Assembly (NCBI GenBank): GCA_004554585.1 | Contig: SFLH01000016.1 | Coordinates: 3,525-67,524 of the forward strand | DNA from: Clostridiales bacterium | GTDB lineage: Bacteria > Bacillota > Clostridia > Oscillospirales > Oscillospiraceae | Reading direction: 5' to 3' | Length of the DNA: 64,000 nt | Shown: in pieces, positions 42,378 to 51,590 of the stretch | Layout of the letters: the number at the start of each line of letters is the position of its first letter | Position numbering within the stretch: position 1 is the stretch's first letter | Translations under genes and position numbers: made by a program | The notes under the pieces: generated by a model | What the model saw: the letters and a program-made list of their open reading frames with translations, nothing else | Told to the model about the DNA's origin: nothing | The model's database searches: none

Positions 42378-42755
42378 TCAGGCCGCCTGCCCCACCAGCG
42401 TCTTCCCCAGCCAGACGCCCAGCAGACACAGGGCCACGCTGAGCACCGCATACAGGCCGAAGAGGCCGGGCCGGCCGTCCTCCAGCAGGACCAGGGACTC
42501 CAGGGAAAAGGTGGAGAAGGTGGTAAAGCCGCCGCACACTCCCACCCGCAGAAAGAGCAGAAGGGTAGGGGAGAGCTGGGCCCATCGCTGGCTGGCGCCC
42601 ACCACCAGGCCGATGAGGACCGCTCCCACCAGGTTGGTCAGAAAGGTGGACAGGGGGAAGGGCCCCCGCTGGAGCACGGGCAGCAGGCTTATGGCATAGC
42701 GGCACATGGCCCCCACGGCGCCACCTGCGCCCACGGCAAGATAGTTGTACAGCAC
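42378..42755 (-). CDS. crcB: Fluoride channel CrcB/Fluc
   Basis: 125-residue four-helix membrane protein that forms a dual-topology dimer exporting fluoride. GAGGAVGAMCRY at the N-terminus, FLTNLVGAVLIG and the signature GGFTTFSTFS are present. A GTG start at 42755 was preferred because AAGGAGG lies 8 bases upstream and the N-terminus then matches the family; a TTG two codons earlier is too close to that site. No fluoride riboswitch is visible in the 51 bp before the gene; it follows the QueG-like gene in the same direction. Confidence 0.9.
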   Translation of the reverse strand: MLYNYLAVGAGGAVGAMCRYAISLLPVLQRGPFPLSTFLTNLVGAVLIGLVVGASQRWAQLSPTLLLFLRVGVCGGFTTFSTFSLESLVLLEDGRPGLFGLYAVLSVALCLLGVWLGKTLVGQAA

Positions 42756-42806
42756 GGGCAATGCCTCCTTTTCCCCGCCTGTAGGCCGGCGGGGGCTGTT
42801 GTTTGC

Positions 42807-43649
42807 TCAGGTCTTGTCCTCTTCCCGGCCCGCCTGCAAGGCCAAATTCCGCCGCAGAGGGGCGATGCCCCGCCAGGAAAAGGCCCGGCTGGCGTATTGC
42901 CGGCGAAAGGCCTTGTTGCTCAAGCCCGCCAGGTCCTCCAAGGACAGGGAGCAGAGCAGGTCCTCCCGAAACTCCGGCAGGGGGGACAGGGCGGCGGCCT
43001 TGTTGTGGGGGCAGGCCCGCTGGCACAGGTCGCAGCCCCAGACGGTGGGGCTGCGGCGGAGGTGTTCCGCCGTCTCCGGGGAAAGGTCCCCCTTTTCCTG
43101 GGTCAGGTGGGACAGGCACTTGGCCAGCTGGAATCCCCCTTCGCCCAAGGCACCGGTGGGACAGGCCTTCCGGCAGGCCTGGCAGCCGGGAGGACACAGG
43201 GCCCCCTGGGCGGGGCCGGTGGAGGCCAGGGGCAGGTCGGTGAGAATGGTGCCCAGAAAGACATAGGAGCCGTAGGGGGGCACGATCCGCAGGCCGTGGC
43301 ACCCCTGCCAGCCCACCCCCGCCAGCTCCGCCGCCGCCAGCTCGGGCACCGGGGAGTTGTCCGCCCCGGGCACAAAGGTGCGGCCGGGGTGCGCCAGGGA
43401 AAGGGCCTGGCAGACCGGCCGCAGCCGGCGCAGAAGGACCTGGTGGTAGTCCTCCCCCCGACAGTACAGGGAGAGGTTGCCCGGCAGGTCCCCGGCGTAG
43501 TAGGGGAAGGCGGCCACCAGGACGGCGGCCGCGCCGGGGCAGAGGGCATCCAGTGCTTGGGCCGCCTGGGGGGACAAAAACGGCTGGAGGCCGCCCAGCG
43601 AAGCGGCACCCCATGCCGCCGCGCCAGCGGCCTTCCAGAGTTCATTCAT
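42807..43649 (-). CDS. QueG-like iron-sulfur/cobalamin reductase
   Basis: 280-residue protein of the epoxyqueuosine reductase family, which reduces epoxyqueuosine in tRNA to queuosine. Two ferredoxin-type motifs are present: CPPGCQACRKACPTGAL and CDLCQRACPHN. The N-terminal region contains the DUF1730-type fold (GRTFVPGADNSPV, YGSYVFLGTILT). It is shorter than classical QueG (about 380) because the C-terminal HEAT-like tRNA-binding extension is missing, so substrate range may differ. It lies 21 bp after pnp and 51 bp before crcB, all on the minus strand. Confidence 0.8.
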   Translation of the reverse strand: MNELWKAAGAAAWGAASLGGLQPFLSPQAAQALDALCPGAAAVLVAAFPYYAGDLPGNLSLYCRGEDYHQVLLRRLRPVCQALSLAHPGRTFVPGADNSPVPELAAAELAGVGWQGCHGLRIVPPYGSYVFLGTILTDLPLASTGPAQGALCPPGCQACRKACPTGALGEGGFQLAKCLSHLTQEKGDLSPETAEHLRRSPTVWGCDLCQRACPHNKAAALSPLPEFREDLLCSLSLEDLAGLSNKAFRRQYASRAFSWRGIAPLRRNLALQAGREEDKT

Positions 43650-43670
43650 GGTATTGTGAGAGCAATGGGC

Positions 43671-45830
43671 TCAGTGGTTGTTCTTCTTGGCCTTGGCGTC
43701 CCGGGCTTCCATGGCGGCGATCTCCCGCTGGGCGTCCCGCAGGGACAGGTTCACCCGGCCCTTCTCGTCGATGTCGGTGACCTTCACCCACACCATGTCG
43801 CCGATGTTCACCACGTCTTCCACCTTCTCCACCCGGCGCTCGGCCAGCTTGGAGATGTGGACCATGCCGTCCTTGCCGGGGGCCAGCTCCACGAAGGCAC
43901 CGAAGTTGAGGATGCGCACCACCTTGCCGTAGTAGAGCATGCCCACCTCGGGCACGAAGACGATGGTGTCGATCATCTTCTTGGCCACGTCGCAGCAGGC
44001 GGCGTCGGGGGAGGCGATGTGGATGGTGCCGTCGTCCTCGATGTCGATCTGGGCGCCGGACTCGGCGGTGATCTTCTGGATGACAGAGCCGCCCTTGCCG
44101 ATGACCTCGCGGATCTTGTCGGGGTCGATCTTCATGGTGATCATCTTGGGGGCGTAGCGGCTGACCTCAGGCCGGGGGGCGGGGATGCAGGGGAGCATGA
44201 TCTCGTCCAGGATGGCCTTGCGGGCATCGCCGGTGATCTCCAGGGCCTCCTTGATGATGGCGTGGGACAGGCCGCCGTTCTTGATGTCCATCTGGATGGC
44301 AGTGATGCCGTCCTTGGTGCCGGCCACCTTGAAGTCCATCTCGCCGTGGAAGTCCTCCACGCCCTGGATGTCGATGAAGGTGGTGAAGGAGCCGTCGTCG
44401 TCCTGGATCAGGCCGCAGGAGATGCCGGCCACAGGGGCCTTGATGGGCACGCCAGCGTCCATGAGGGCCAGGGTGGAGCCGCAGATGGAGCCCTGGGAAG
44501 TGGAGCCGTTGGAGGAGACCACCTCAGAGACCACCCGGATGGCGTAGGGGAACTCCTCCACGGAGGGGATCACCGGGTCCAGCGCTCGCTCGGCCAGGGC
44601 GCCGTGGCCCTTCTCCCGGCGGTTGACGCTCCGGGCGCCCCGGGCCTCGCCCACGGAGTAGGCGGGGAAGTTGTAGTGGTGCATATAGCGCTTCTCCTCT
44701 TCCTCCCAGATGGTATCCAGCTTCTGGCAGGCGGAGAGGGTGTTCAGGGTGGCGACGGACAGAACCTGGGTCTGGCCGCGGGTGAACAGGGCGGAACCGT
44801 GGACCCGGGGCAGCACGCCTACCTCGGCGGCCAGGGGACGGATCTCGTTCTTCTGGCGGCCGTCCACCCGGTGGCCCTGGAGGAGCCAGGCCTTGACGAT
44901 CTTCTTCTGGAACTTGTAGGTGATCTCGTCCAGGTACTGGTCCATCTCGGGATACTCTTCCAGGAAGAGCTCGTGCCAGTGGTCGATCAGGGCGTTCCAG
45001 CGCTCCTCCCGGACGTTCTTGTCGTCGGTGTCCATGGCGGCCTTGGCCTCGTCCATGGTGGCCTCGACGATCTTGTCGAAGAGCTCCTGGTCGAAGTCGG
45101 CGTGGTCGTAGGTCATCTTCTCCTTGCCGATCTCGGCCACGATGGCGTTGATGTAGTCCACCTGGGCCTTGATCTCCTCGTGGGCCTTCACGATGGCCTC
45201 GTACATGACGTCGTCGGGGATCTGGTCGGCCCCAGCCTCGATCATGACGACTTTCGCGCCGGTGGCGGCCACGGTCAGGTCCAGCTTGGAGGCGTGCTTC
45301 TGCTCCTGGTTGGGGTTCATGACGATCTGGCCGTCCACATAGCCCACTTCCAGGCAGCCGATGGGGCCGGCCCAGGGAATGTTGGACACGGCCAGGCAGG
45401 CGGACACGCCCACCATGGCGGCGGCTTCGGGAGAGCAGTCCCGGTCCACGCTCATGACGGTGCAGGTGACCACCACGTCGTTGCGGAAGTCCCCGGGGAA
45501 GAGGGGGCGGATGGAGCGGTCGATGACCCGGCTGGCCAGCACGGCGGGCAGGGAGGGCTGGCCCTCCCGGCGCAGGAAGGAGCCAGGGATGCGGCCGACG
45601 GCATAGAGCTTCTCCTCAAAGTCCACGGACAGGGGGAAGAAATCCACTCCATCCCGGGGACGGGGGGCGGCGGTGACGGCCACCAGCACGGAGGTGTCGC
45701 CATAGCGAACCATGGCAGAGGCGTTGGCCAGCTCGGCCACCTTGCCGAACTCCAGGGAGAAGGGGCGGCCGGCGATCTCGGTCTTGTAGATGTGGTTGTT
45801 GAATTGCTTTTTCGTAATGATGGTTGACAT
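43671..45830 (-). CDS. pnp: Polynucleotide phosphorylase
   Basis: 719-residue 3'-5' phosphorolytic exoribonuclease. Two RNase PH domains (active-site segments FFPLSVDFEEK, RIPGSFLRREG, and in the second half GHGALAERAL, SNGSTSQGSICG), then a KH domain (VIGKGGSVIQKI) and an S1 domain (YYGKVVRILNFGAFVEL). Full length. The start was set at MSTIITK with AAAGGAG upstream. It follows rpsO in the conserved rpsO-pnp order, separated by a terminator-like hairpin. Confidence 0.97.
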   Translation of the reverse strand: MSTIITKKQFNNHIYKTEIAGRPFSLEFGKVAELANASAMVRYGDTSVLVAVTAAPRPRDGVDFFPLSVDFEEKLYAVGRIPGSFLRREGQPSLPAVLASRVIDRSIRPLFPGDFRNDVVVTCTVMSVDRDCSPEAAAMVGVSACLAVSNIPWAGPIGCLEVGYVDGQIVMNPNQEQKHASKLDLTVAATGAKVVMIEAGADQIPDDVMYEAIVKAHEEIKAQVDYINAIVAEIGKEKMTYDHADFDQELFDKIVEATMDEAKAAMDTDDKNVREERWNALIDHWHELFLEEYPEMDQYLDEITYKFQKKIVKAWLLQGHRVDGRQKNEIRPLAAEVGVLPRVHGSALFTRGQTQVLSVATLNTLSACQKLDTIWEEEEKRYMHHYNFPAYSVGEARGARSVNRREKGHGALAERALDPVIPSVEEFPYAIRVVSEVVSSNGSTSQGSICGSTLALMDAGVPIKAPVAGISCGLIQDDDGSFTTFIDIQGVEDFHGEMDFKVAGTKDGITAIQMDIKNGGLSHAIIKEALEITGDARKAILDEIMLPCIPAPRPEVSRYAPKMITMKIDPDKIREVIGKGGSVIQKITAESGAQIDIEDDGTIHIASPDAACCDVAKKMIDTIVFVPEVGMLYYGKVVRILNFGAFVELAPGKDGMVHISKLAERRVEKVEDVVNIGDMVWVKVTDIDEKGRVNLSLRDAQREIAAMEARDAKAKKNNH

Positions 45831-45967
45831 GTGCAGACTCCTTTCACAGGTGCGTGTCTCGGCCGGAGAGTCTGCTGCCTTATTTAGCACTTGAAAGCAT
45901 GTCCGAGCTTCGGGCATACGTTCAAACGCTAAGATAGGGCAAGGAACTCTCCGGGATGGCGGAAGGG

Positions 45968-46007
45968 AAAAGGGGGCGGTGCGGCTGCATCCACACCGCC
46001 CCCAAAA
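45968..46007 (-). terminator. Hairpin between rpsO and pnp
   Basis: GGGGGCGGTG and CACCGCCCCC arms with a 12-base loop and a TTTTCCC tract on the minus strand. In this conserved gene pair such hairpins partly terminate rpsO transcripts or are RNase III sites. Confidence 0.7.
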
Positions 46008-46103
46008 GGGATCTACGCTGTTGTGCCCAAAGGCATCTGCCCGGGTCCTGTCAGGAAACCCTCACAGGGCATGGCTGGCCGGGCGCCAGGTGCCGCGGGG
46101 CAA

Positions 46104-46370
46104 TTACTTACGGATGCCCAGCTTGGCAATGATGGCACGATAGCGCTCGATGTCCTTCTTGGCCAGATAGTCCAGCATCTTGCGGCGCTTACCGACCATC
46201 TTCAGCAGGCCGCGGCGGCTGTGGTTGTCGTGGATGTGGACCTTCAGGTGCTCGGTCAGCTCCTGGATGCGGGCGGTGAGGATGGCGATCTGGACCTCGG
46301 GGGAGCCAGTATCGGTAGCGTGGGTGCGGTTTGCCTCAATGACGGCAGTCTTTTCGTCCTTACGAATCAT
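46104..46370 (-). CDS. rpsO: 30S ribosomal protein S15
   Basis: 88 residues, full length. DTGSPEVQIAILTARI, HSRRGLLKMVGKRRKMLDYL and the C-terminal IAKLGIRK are the S15 signature segments that contact 16S rRNA helices 20-22. GAAAGGTGGA precedes the ATG. A promoter at 46494-46522 leaves a leader of about 115 bases with inverted repeats, consistent with S15 autoregulation. Confidence 0.98.
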   Translation of the reverse strand: MIRKDEKTAVIEANRTHATDTGSPEVQIAILTARIQELTEHLKVHIHDNHSRRGLLKMVGKRRKMLDYLAKKDIERYRAIIAKLGIRK

Positions 46371-46522
46371 GGGTAAAATCCACCTTTCAAAAATTTGCCT
46401 CTGACTGAGTGACGGGCGGGCGGAGCCCTGAAGACAGGCGGTGCTCCCGGGACTAAGTCAGGGTAGTCGTGTACTGGAATACACGTATCCTGTAGTATAC
46501 CACCCGCCCCGTGGAATGTAAA
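46371..46522 (-). promoter_or_regulatory. rpsO promoter and structured leader
   Basis: Minus-strand TTTACA (46517-46522), 17 bp, TATACT (46494-46499). The transcribed leader contains a CGTGTA/TACACG hairpin and a GC-rich GGGAGC/GCTCC-type helix nearer the gene. S15 commonly binds its own leader; the fold here does not match one I can name. Confidence 0.7.
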
Positions 46523-46564
46523 GCGAAAAATTGCCAGAAAGGCAAGAAAAACAAGGGGTTTTCC

Positions 46565-46592
46565 TTGCCGCTTTCCCAGTTTCTGCTATAAT
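46565..46592 (+). promoter_or_regulatory. Promoter of the first SLH gene
   Basis: TTGCCG, 16 bp, TATAAT; the start codon lies 49 bp downstream. Confidence 0.65.
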
Positions 46593-46640
46593 GGAAGGCA
46601 AGAACTCCCTCCGTGGAAAAACCAGAAAGGAGCGCGCGCT

Positions 46641-47813
46641 ATGAAACGAAAATCCCTGTCACTGCTGCTGGCCTTCGGCCTGGTCCTGTCTCTGCTGGCG
46701 GGCACGGCCCTGGCCGCCCCCACCCCCACCTTCACCGACGTGGTGGAAGGGGATTGGTACGAGCGGGACGTGGCCTACGTCTATGAGCACGGCCTCATGG
46801 ACGGCACCGGCAGCGATGCCTTCTCTCCCAGCGCCACCACCACTCGGGCTGCCCTGGTGACCATCCTCTACCGCATGGAAGGGGAGCCTGCCGCCTCTGG
46901 TACCGGCGGCTTTGCCGATGTGGCCGGCACGGCCTGGTACGCCCCGGCGGTGGCCTGGGCGGCGGCAAACCACATCGTCACCGGCACCACCGACACCACC
47001 TTCTCCCCCAACCAGCCCATCACCCGGGAACAGCTGGCGGTGATCCTCTACCGCTATGCCCAGGCCAAGGGCTGGGACACCGCCGCCAGCGCCGACCTGT
47101 CCGGCTACCGGGACCAGGGAAGCATCAGCGCCTACGCCCGGCAGGCCATGGCCTGGGCCAACGGCACGGGCCTGATCGGCGGCACCACCAGCACCACCCT
47201 CTCCCCCCAGAGCACTGCCACCCGAGCCCAGGCAGCGGCCATCCTCCATCGGTTCTGCCAGGAGATCTCCCCTGTGCCCCCGCCGGCCAATGGAGAGATC
47301 TTCGTTCCAGCCCCTGACGCCGCGGCTGTCCTGGACCAGATGCCACAGACCTTCCTCTTCACCTCCGGTGTAGGGGGCTGGGGAACCACTCTGACCATCT
47401 AGAAGGATGGTTCCTTCGCCGGGTCCTACCACGACAGCGAAATGGGGGACACTGGCCCCGGCTATCCCCACGGCACCGTATATTACTGCAATTTTACCGG
47501 CCGCTTTGTGAACGTCACCCAGGTCAGCGACCTGGAATATCGGATGACACTCAGCGGCCTATCCATGGATGCCGCGCCGGGGACCGTCACCATCCGCGAC
47601 AGCATCCGCTACATCGCCACAGAGCCCTATGGCCTGGACAACGCCAGTCAGTTCTGTCTCTATCTTCCCGGCCGGGCTACCAGAGATCTGCCCACTCCCT
47701 TCCTCCAGTGGGTGGGGCCGGTGAACGGCTGGGGGAATCACACGCCTGCTGTTTTGCCCTTCTGGGGGCTGTACAATGTGGGCGGGCAGCAGGGCTTTTA
47801 TGGGACCGATTGA
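46641..47813 (+). pseudogene. SLH-domain secreted protein interrupted by an in-frame TAG
   Basis: A signal peptide (KRKSLSLLLAFGLVLSLLAG, cleavage near ALA-AP) and three S-layer-homology repeats (FTDVVEGDWY, FADVAGTAWY and a third ending near residue 207) are followed by a linker and the start of a C-terminal domain. Codon 254 (47400-47402) is TAG, but the same frame stays open to 47813 and reads KDGSFAGSYHDSEMGD, a sensible continuation, for a total of 390 codons. The site looks like a single-base AAG or GAG to TAG change. The product would be a truncated SLH anchor of 253 residues unless the stop is suppressed. Confidence 0.8.
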
Positions 47814-47876
47814 CGGGATTTTCGGGGGTTTTCCCGAAAAATTCTCGGCAAATGGCACAAAATCCCTGACGGCGCC

Positions 47877-47905
47877 TTTTCAGGGAAGGGAATCTCTGGT
47901 ATGAT
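47877..47905 (+). promoter_or_regulatory. Promoter of the second SLH gene
   Basis: TTTTCA, 17 bp, TATGAT about 40 bp before the start codon. The -35 is weak. Confidence 0.5.
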
Positions 47906-47944
47906 AAACCAGACGTTTTCAACACCCAGAACAAAGGAGCCAGT

Positions 47945-49270
47945 ATGAAAAAACGAGTTGTCAGCCTGGTCATGGCCCTGTGCCTGGCCGTTTCCCTGCT
48001 CCCCGGCGCCCTGGCGGCGGGAGGCCATCCCTTCACCGACGTGCCCGCCAGCCACTGGGCCAATGACGCGGTGACCTATGTGTACGAGAACGACCTGATG
48101 GACGGCGTGGACAGCACCACCTTCTCCCCCGATGGCACCACCACCCGGGCCATGGTGGTCACCGTCCTCTACCGCCTGGCGGGCCAGCCCGCCGCCAACT
48201 GGGCCAACCCCTTTGTAGACGTGCCCGCCGGCGTCTGGTTCCACGACGCCGTCACCTGGGCCTGGGAGAACGACGTGGTCAACGGCACCTCCTCCTCCGT
48301 CTTCTCCCCCAACCAGGCCATCACCCGGGAGCAGCTGGCGGTGATCCTCTACCGCTACGCCGGCAGCCAGGGCTATGACGTGACCACCTCGGCCAACCTC
48401 TCCGGCTATCAGGACGCCGGCCAGATCAGTTCCTATGCCGAGCAGGCCATGGCCTGGGCTTGCGGCACGGGCCTGCTCACCGGCACCACCAGCACCACCC
48501 TCAGCCCCAAGGGCACTGCCACCCGGGCCCAGGTGGCCACCATCCTCTCCCGGTTCTGCCAGACCATGATCCCCGGCGGCTACGTCAGCCACGCGCACAT
48601 GGTGGCCAACCTGAAGAACTCCTCCCTGCCCAAGAAGGATACCTTGGCGGCCATGGCCCAGGTCCTGCTGGACGACGGCTTCGCCCCGGCCTTCGTGGCC
48701 GGCCTGCTGGGCAACATCATCGAGGAGGGGGCCTGCGGCATCTTCGAGAGCTCGGCCTACATCACCCGGCCGGAGCTGGAGCCCGATTACCTGCTGTACA
48801 TGGATGAGAACTACGACTACCGCAACATCTACTCCGGCCAGTACATCTACAACGGCTTCAGCATTTCCGATGTGTACAACATCATCCTGGAGCTGGGCCC
48901 CGGCGGGGCCAACGGCCGGGGCAGCTGCTTCGGCCTGGGCTGCATGCAGTGGACCTCCTACAACCGCATCAAGAACCTGCTGGAAAACTACATGGAGGCC
49001 GCCGACGGCGCCGACACCATCACCTTGGCGCAGACCCAGGAGGCTGAGGGCATCACCATCAGCCAGGAGCTCCAGGGGACCTACAAGAGTGTCTACACCT
49101 CTTGGCAGTCCGCCAACCCCGACCAGAACACCGAGGAGGCCGCCTTTGCCGCCGGTGTCAAGGTGTGCGTGAGCTACGGCATCCCCGTGGGCTACAACAC
49201 CGAGGAAGTCCAGAACACCCGGGGGAACAACTCTGTGGAGGTCTATCAGGTGATGATGGGCCAGAAGTGA
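47945..49270 (+). CDS. SLH-domain exoprotein with phage-tail-type lysozyme domain
   Basis: 441 residues: signal peptide (about 1-24, ending ALAAG), three SLH repeats (about 28-205) that anchor to secondary cell-wall polymer, and a C-terminal domain (about 225-441) resembling phage tail lysozymes, with VAGLLGNIIEEGACGIFESS (Glu residues in the catalytic position) and GLGCMQWTSYNR. Likely cuts peptidoglycan at the cell surface. Its SLH repeats are close to those of the preceding gene, so the two arose by duplication. Followed by a strong terminator. Confidence 0.88.
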   Translation: MKKRVVSLVMALCLAVSLLPGALAAGGHPFTDVPASHWANDAVTYVYENDLMDGVDSTTFSPDGTTTRAMVVTVLYRLAGQPAANWANPFVDVPAGVWFHDAVTWAWENDVVNGTSSSVFSPNQAITREQLAVILYRYAGSQGYDVTTSANLSGYQDAGQISSYAEQAMAWACGTGLLTGTTSTTLSPKGTATRAQVATILSRFCQTMIPGGYVSHAHMVANLKNSSLPKKDTLAAMAQVLLDDGFAPAFVAGLLGNIIEEGACGIFESSAYITRPELEPDYLLYMDENYDYRNIYSGQYIYNGFSISDVYNIILELGPGGANGRGSCFGLGCMQWTSYNRIKNLLENYMEAADGADTITLAQTQEAEGITISQELQGTYKSVYTSWQSANPDQNTEEAAFAAGVKVCVSYGIPVGYNTEEVQNTRGNNSVEVYQVMMGQK

Positions 49271-49307
49271 GGGCACTTGCCTTTGGACAAGCCCCAGAAA
49301 AACAGCG

Positions 49308-49344
49308 AAAACGTGCCGCGGAAGCGTTCCGCGGCACGTTTTTT
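49308..49344. terminator. Bidirectional terminator between the SLH-lysozyme and hcp genes
   Basis: A perfect 16-bp stem, AAAACGTGCCGCGGAA and TTCCGCGGCACGTTTT, with a GCG loop and extra T. Confidence 0.92.
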
Positions 49345-49364
49345 CATTCTTTGGAAAGGGGGGA

Positions 49365-51002
49365 TCACCCCTGGCCGAAGAAGAGGGCCAGGTCCTCTTC
49401 CACGGTGCCGATGCCGGCGATGCCGAAGTTCTCCACCAGCACCTTGGCCACGTTGGGGCTGAGGAAGGCGGGCAGGGTGGGCCCTAAGTGGATGTTCTTC
49501 ACCCCCAGATAGAGCAGGGCCAGCAGGACGATGACCGCCTTCTGCTCATACCAGGCGATGTTGTAGACGATGGGCAGGTCGTTGATGTCGTCCAGGCCAA
49601 AGACCTCTTTGAGCTTCAGGGCGATGAGGGCCAGGGAGTAGGAGTCGTTGCACTGGCCGGCGTCCAGCACCCGGGGAATGCCCCCGATCTCCCCCAGGGG
49701 GAGCTTGTTGTACTTGTATTTGGCGCAGCCGGCGGTGAGGATCACCGTGTCCTGGGGCAGGGCCTTGGCAAAGTCCGTGTAGTAGTTCCGGCTCTTGGCC
49801 CGGCCGTCGCAGCCAGCCATGACCACGAACTTCTGGATGGCGCCGCTCTTCACGGCCTGCACCACCTTGTCGGCCAGGGCGAAGACCTGCTCGTGAGCAA
49901 AGCCCCCCACGATCTCCCCGGTCTCCAGCTCCTTGGGGGGTGCGCACCTCTTGGCGTGGGCGATGAGGGCGGAGAAATCCTTCTCCTCCCCGATGCCGCC
50001 GGGGATGTGGACGCAGCCGGGCCAGCCCGCCGCACCGGTGGTATACAGCCTGTCCCGATAGCTGGGGGCGGGGGGCACGATGCAGTTGGTGGTCATGAGG
50101 ATGGGGCCGTGGAAGGCGGCGAACTCCTCTTTCTGCTGCCACCAGGCGTTGCCGTAGTTGCCCACAAAGTGGGGGTACTTCTGGAAGGCGGGGTAGTAGT
50201 GGGCGGGGAGCATCTCTGAGTGGGTGTACACGTCCACCCCGGTGCCCTTCGTCTGCTCTAGGAGCATCTCCAGGTCCCGCAGGTCGTGGCCGGAGACCAG
50301 AATGCCGGGGTTCTTGCCCACCCCCAGCTTCACCTTGGTGATCTGGGGATGGCCATAGGCTTCGGTGTTGGCCTTGTCCAGCAAGGCCATGCCCGCCACG
50401 CCGTGCTTGCCGGTCTCCAGGGACAGGGCGGTGAGGGCCGCGGCGTCCAGGTTGTCGTCCAGGGTGGCCGCCAGGGCCCGCTGGAGGAAGGCGTCCACGG
50501 TTTCGTCCTCCTGCCCCAGGGCGTTGGCGTGCTTGGTGTAGGCTGCCAGCCCCTTCAGGCCGTAGGTGATGAGCTCCCGCAGGGAGCGGATGTCCTCGTC
50601 CTGGGTGGCCAGGACCCCCACGGTCTTAGCCCTCTCATCCCAGTCCCCGGACCCGTCCCAGCGGGCGGCGGCGGGCAGGGCGGCGGGGTCCTTCACCTGG
50701 GGCAGCAGCTGGGCCTTCCGGTCCAGGACGGCCTGGATGTCGGCCTGAATGCTCTCCTTGTCAAAGTTGGCGTTGGTGATGGTGACGAACAGGCTGTAAG
50801 TGATCTGGTGGTTGACCGCCGGGTCCACGGCGGTGCCCTGGCTCCGCAGGGCGGTGGTGACGGCGGCCAGGCCGCGGGTCACATCCACCAGCAGGTCCTG
50901 CATGGCGGCCACGTCGGGCTTTTTGCCGCACACGCCGGAGACGGTGCAGCCCTGGCAGCGGGCGGTCTCTTGACATTGATAGCAAAACATGTTCTGTTCC
51001 AT
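49365..51002 (-). CDS. hcp: Hybrid cluster protein / hydroxylamine reductase
   Basis: 545-residue Fe-S-O protein acting in nitric oxide or hydroxylamine detoxification. The N-terminal cysteine motif FCYQCQETARCQGCTVSGVCG binds the [4Fe-4S] cluster; SGHDLRDLE (Glu), NCIVPP, AGWPGCVHI, TAGCAKYKYNKL and DAGQCNDSYS supply hybrid-cluster ligands. This is the class with CxxC-x(n)-C spacing typical of anaerobes. The start at MEQNMF was chosen by homology. The cupin gene 52 bp upstream is on the same strand. Confidence 0.96.
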   Translation of the reverse strand: MEQNMFCYQCQETARCQGCTVSGVCGKKPDVAAMQDLLVDVTRGLAAVTTALRSQGTAVDPAVNHQITYSLFVTITNANFDKESIQADIQAVLDRKAQLLPQVKDPAALPAAARWDGSGDWDERAKTVGVLATQDEDIRSLRELITYGLKGLAAYTKHANALGQEDETVDAFLQRALAATLDDNLDAAALTALSLETGKHGVAGMALLDKANTEAYGHPQITKVKLGVGKNPGILVSGHDLRDLEMLLEQTKGTGVDVYTHSEMLPAHYYPAFQKYPHFVGNYGNAWWQQKEEFAAFHGPILMTTNCIVPPAPSYRDRLYTTGAAGWPGCVHIPGGIGEEKDFSALIAHAKRCAPPKELETGEIVGGFAHEQVFALADKVVQAVKSGAIQKFVVMAGCDGRAKSRNYYTDFAKALPQDTVILTAGCAKYKYNKLPLGEIGGIPRVLDAGQCNDSYSLALIALKLKEVFGLDDINDLPIVYNIAWYEQKAVIVLLALLYLGVKNIHLGPTLPAFLSPNVAKVLVENFGIAGIGTVEEDLALFFGQG

Positions 51003-51054
51003 AAAAACCTCCGTTTGTCGAAGCGAACGAATTTCCTGTGTCCCGGCGCCTGGG

Positions 51055-51387
51055 TCAAAAGACCACCACCAGGAGCATCTTGAAGTTCTCCTGCCCATAG
51101 ACGCTGTGGGGATGACCGGCGGGCATGACGATGGACTGGCCCTGGTGCAGCAGGAAGTCCTCTCCGTCGACGGTGATCTTCCCCAACCCCTCCAGGCAGG
51201 TGACGAAGGCGTCCCCCTGGGAGGCGTGAGTGCTGATCTCCTCCCCCTGCCAGAAGGCGAAGAGGGTGATGCTCACGGCGGCGTTCTGGGCCAGGGTCTT
51301 GCTGACGATCTGGCCCTCCTGGCAGGGAACCTGGTCCTTCAGGGTCAGGACTTGGCCCTGGACAATGTTTTTCAGTTTTTCTTCCAT
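51055..51387 (-). CDS. Small cupin protein in the hcp operon
   Basis: 110-residue single-domain cupin. Metal-binding motif 1 is ISTHASQGDAFVTCLEG (His and Asp/Glu) and motif 2 is MPAGHPHSVYG. Such proteins often accompany hcp in Clostridia and may sense or bind a small ligand or metal. AAAGGAGG lies 10 bases before the ATG. Driven by a promoter with TATAAT and an upstream inverted repeat placed for an activator. Confidence 0.85.
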   Translation of the reverse strand: MEEKLKNIVQGQVLTLKDQVPCQEGQIVSKTLAQNAAVSITLFAFWQGEEISTHASQGDAFVTCLEGLGKITVDGEDFLLHQGQSIVMPAGHPHSVYGQENFKMLLVVVF

Positions 51388-51469
51388 AGCGGGGAAACCT
51401 CCTTTTGGGGATTGTCCGCCGGCGGTGCCCCGCCGGCCTCCCGCCTGCTCCGGCGGGTTTGTTGGGCCC

Positions 51470-51510
51470 ATTATACCCGGCCGGCGGCGGAGTGTATGTT
51501 GTCTTTCCAA
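51470..51510 (-). promoter_or_regulatory. cupin-hcp promoter with candidate Crp/Fnr-type site
   Basis: Minus-strand TATAAT at 51470-51475 with a poor -35 box. TGTTG-N6-CAACA (51495-51510) is centred about 40 bases before the expected start point, the class II activator position used by FNR/HcpR-type regulators that control hcp. Site identity is inferred. Confidence 0.5.
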
Positions 51511-51540
51511 CAAAATCCCCGTCTCCCAACCTTTTTTTGC

Positions 51541-51578
51541 AAAAAAACCGCCCACCGGGGGTTCCGGCGGGCGGTTTG
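51541..51578 (-). terminator. Terminator after typA
   Basis: On the minus strand AAACCGCCC and GGGCGGTTT arms with an inner GGAACCCCC segment, followed by seven T. Confidence 0.8.
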
Positions 51579-51590
51579 GTCGGTTGTGGG

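Noticed and set aside
42756..42806. Possible fluoride riboswitch before crcB
   Set aside because: The gap is only 51 bp and shows no fluoride-riboswitch-like pseudoknot sequence; crcB appears to be read from upstream.
42321..45827. 1168-codon plus-strand frame opposite crcB, the QueG-like gene and pnp
   Set aside because: It crosses three real genes on the other strand and encodes a repetitive Gly/His/Val/Asp-rich product.
47400..47402. Programmed UAG decoding (pyrrolysine) in the SLH gene
   Set aside because: No pyrrolysine genes or signal are visible and SLH proteins have no known need for it; a nonsense mutation is simpler.
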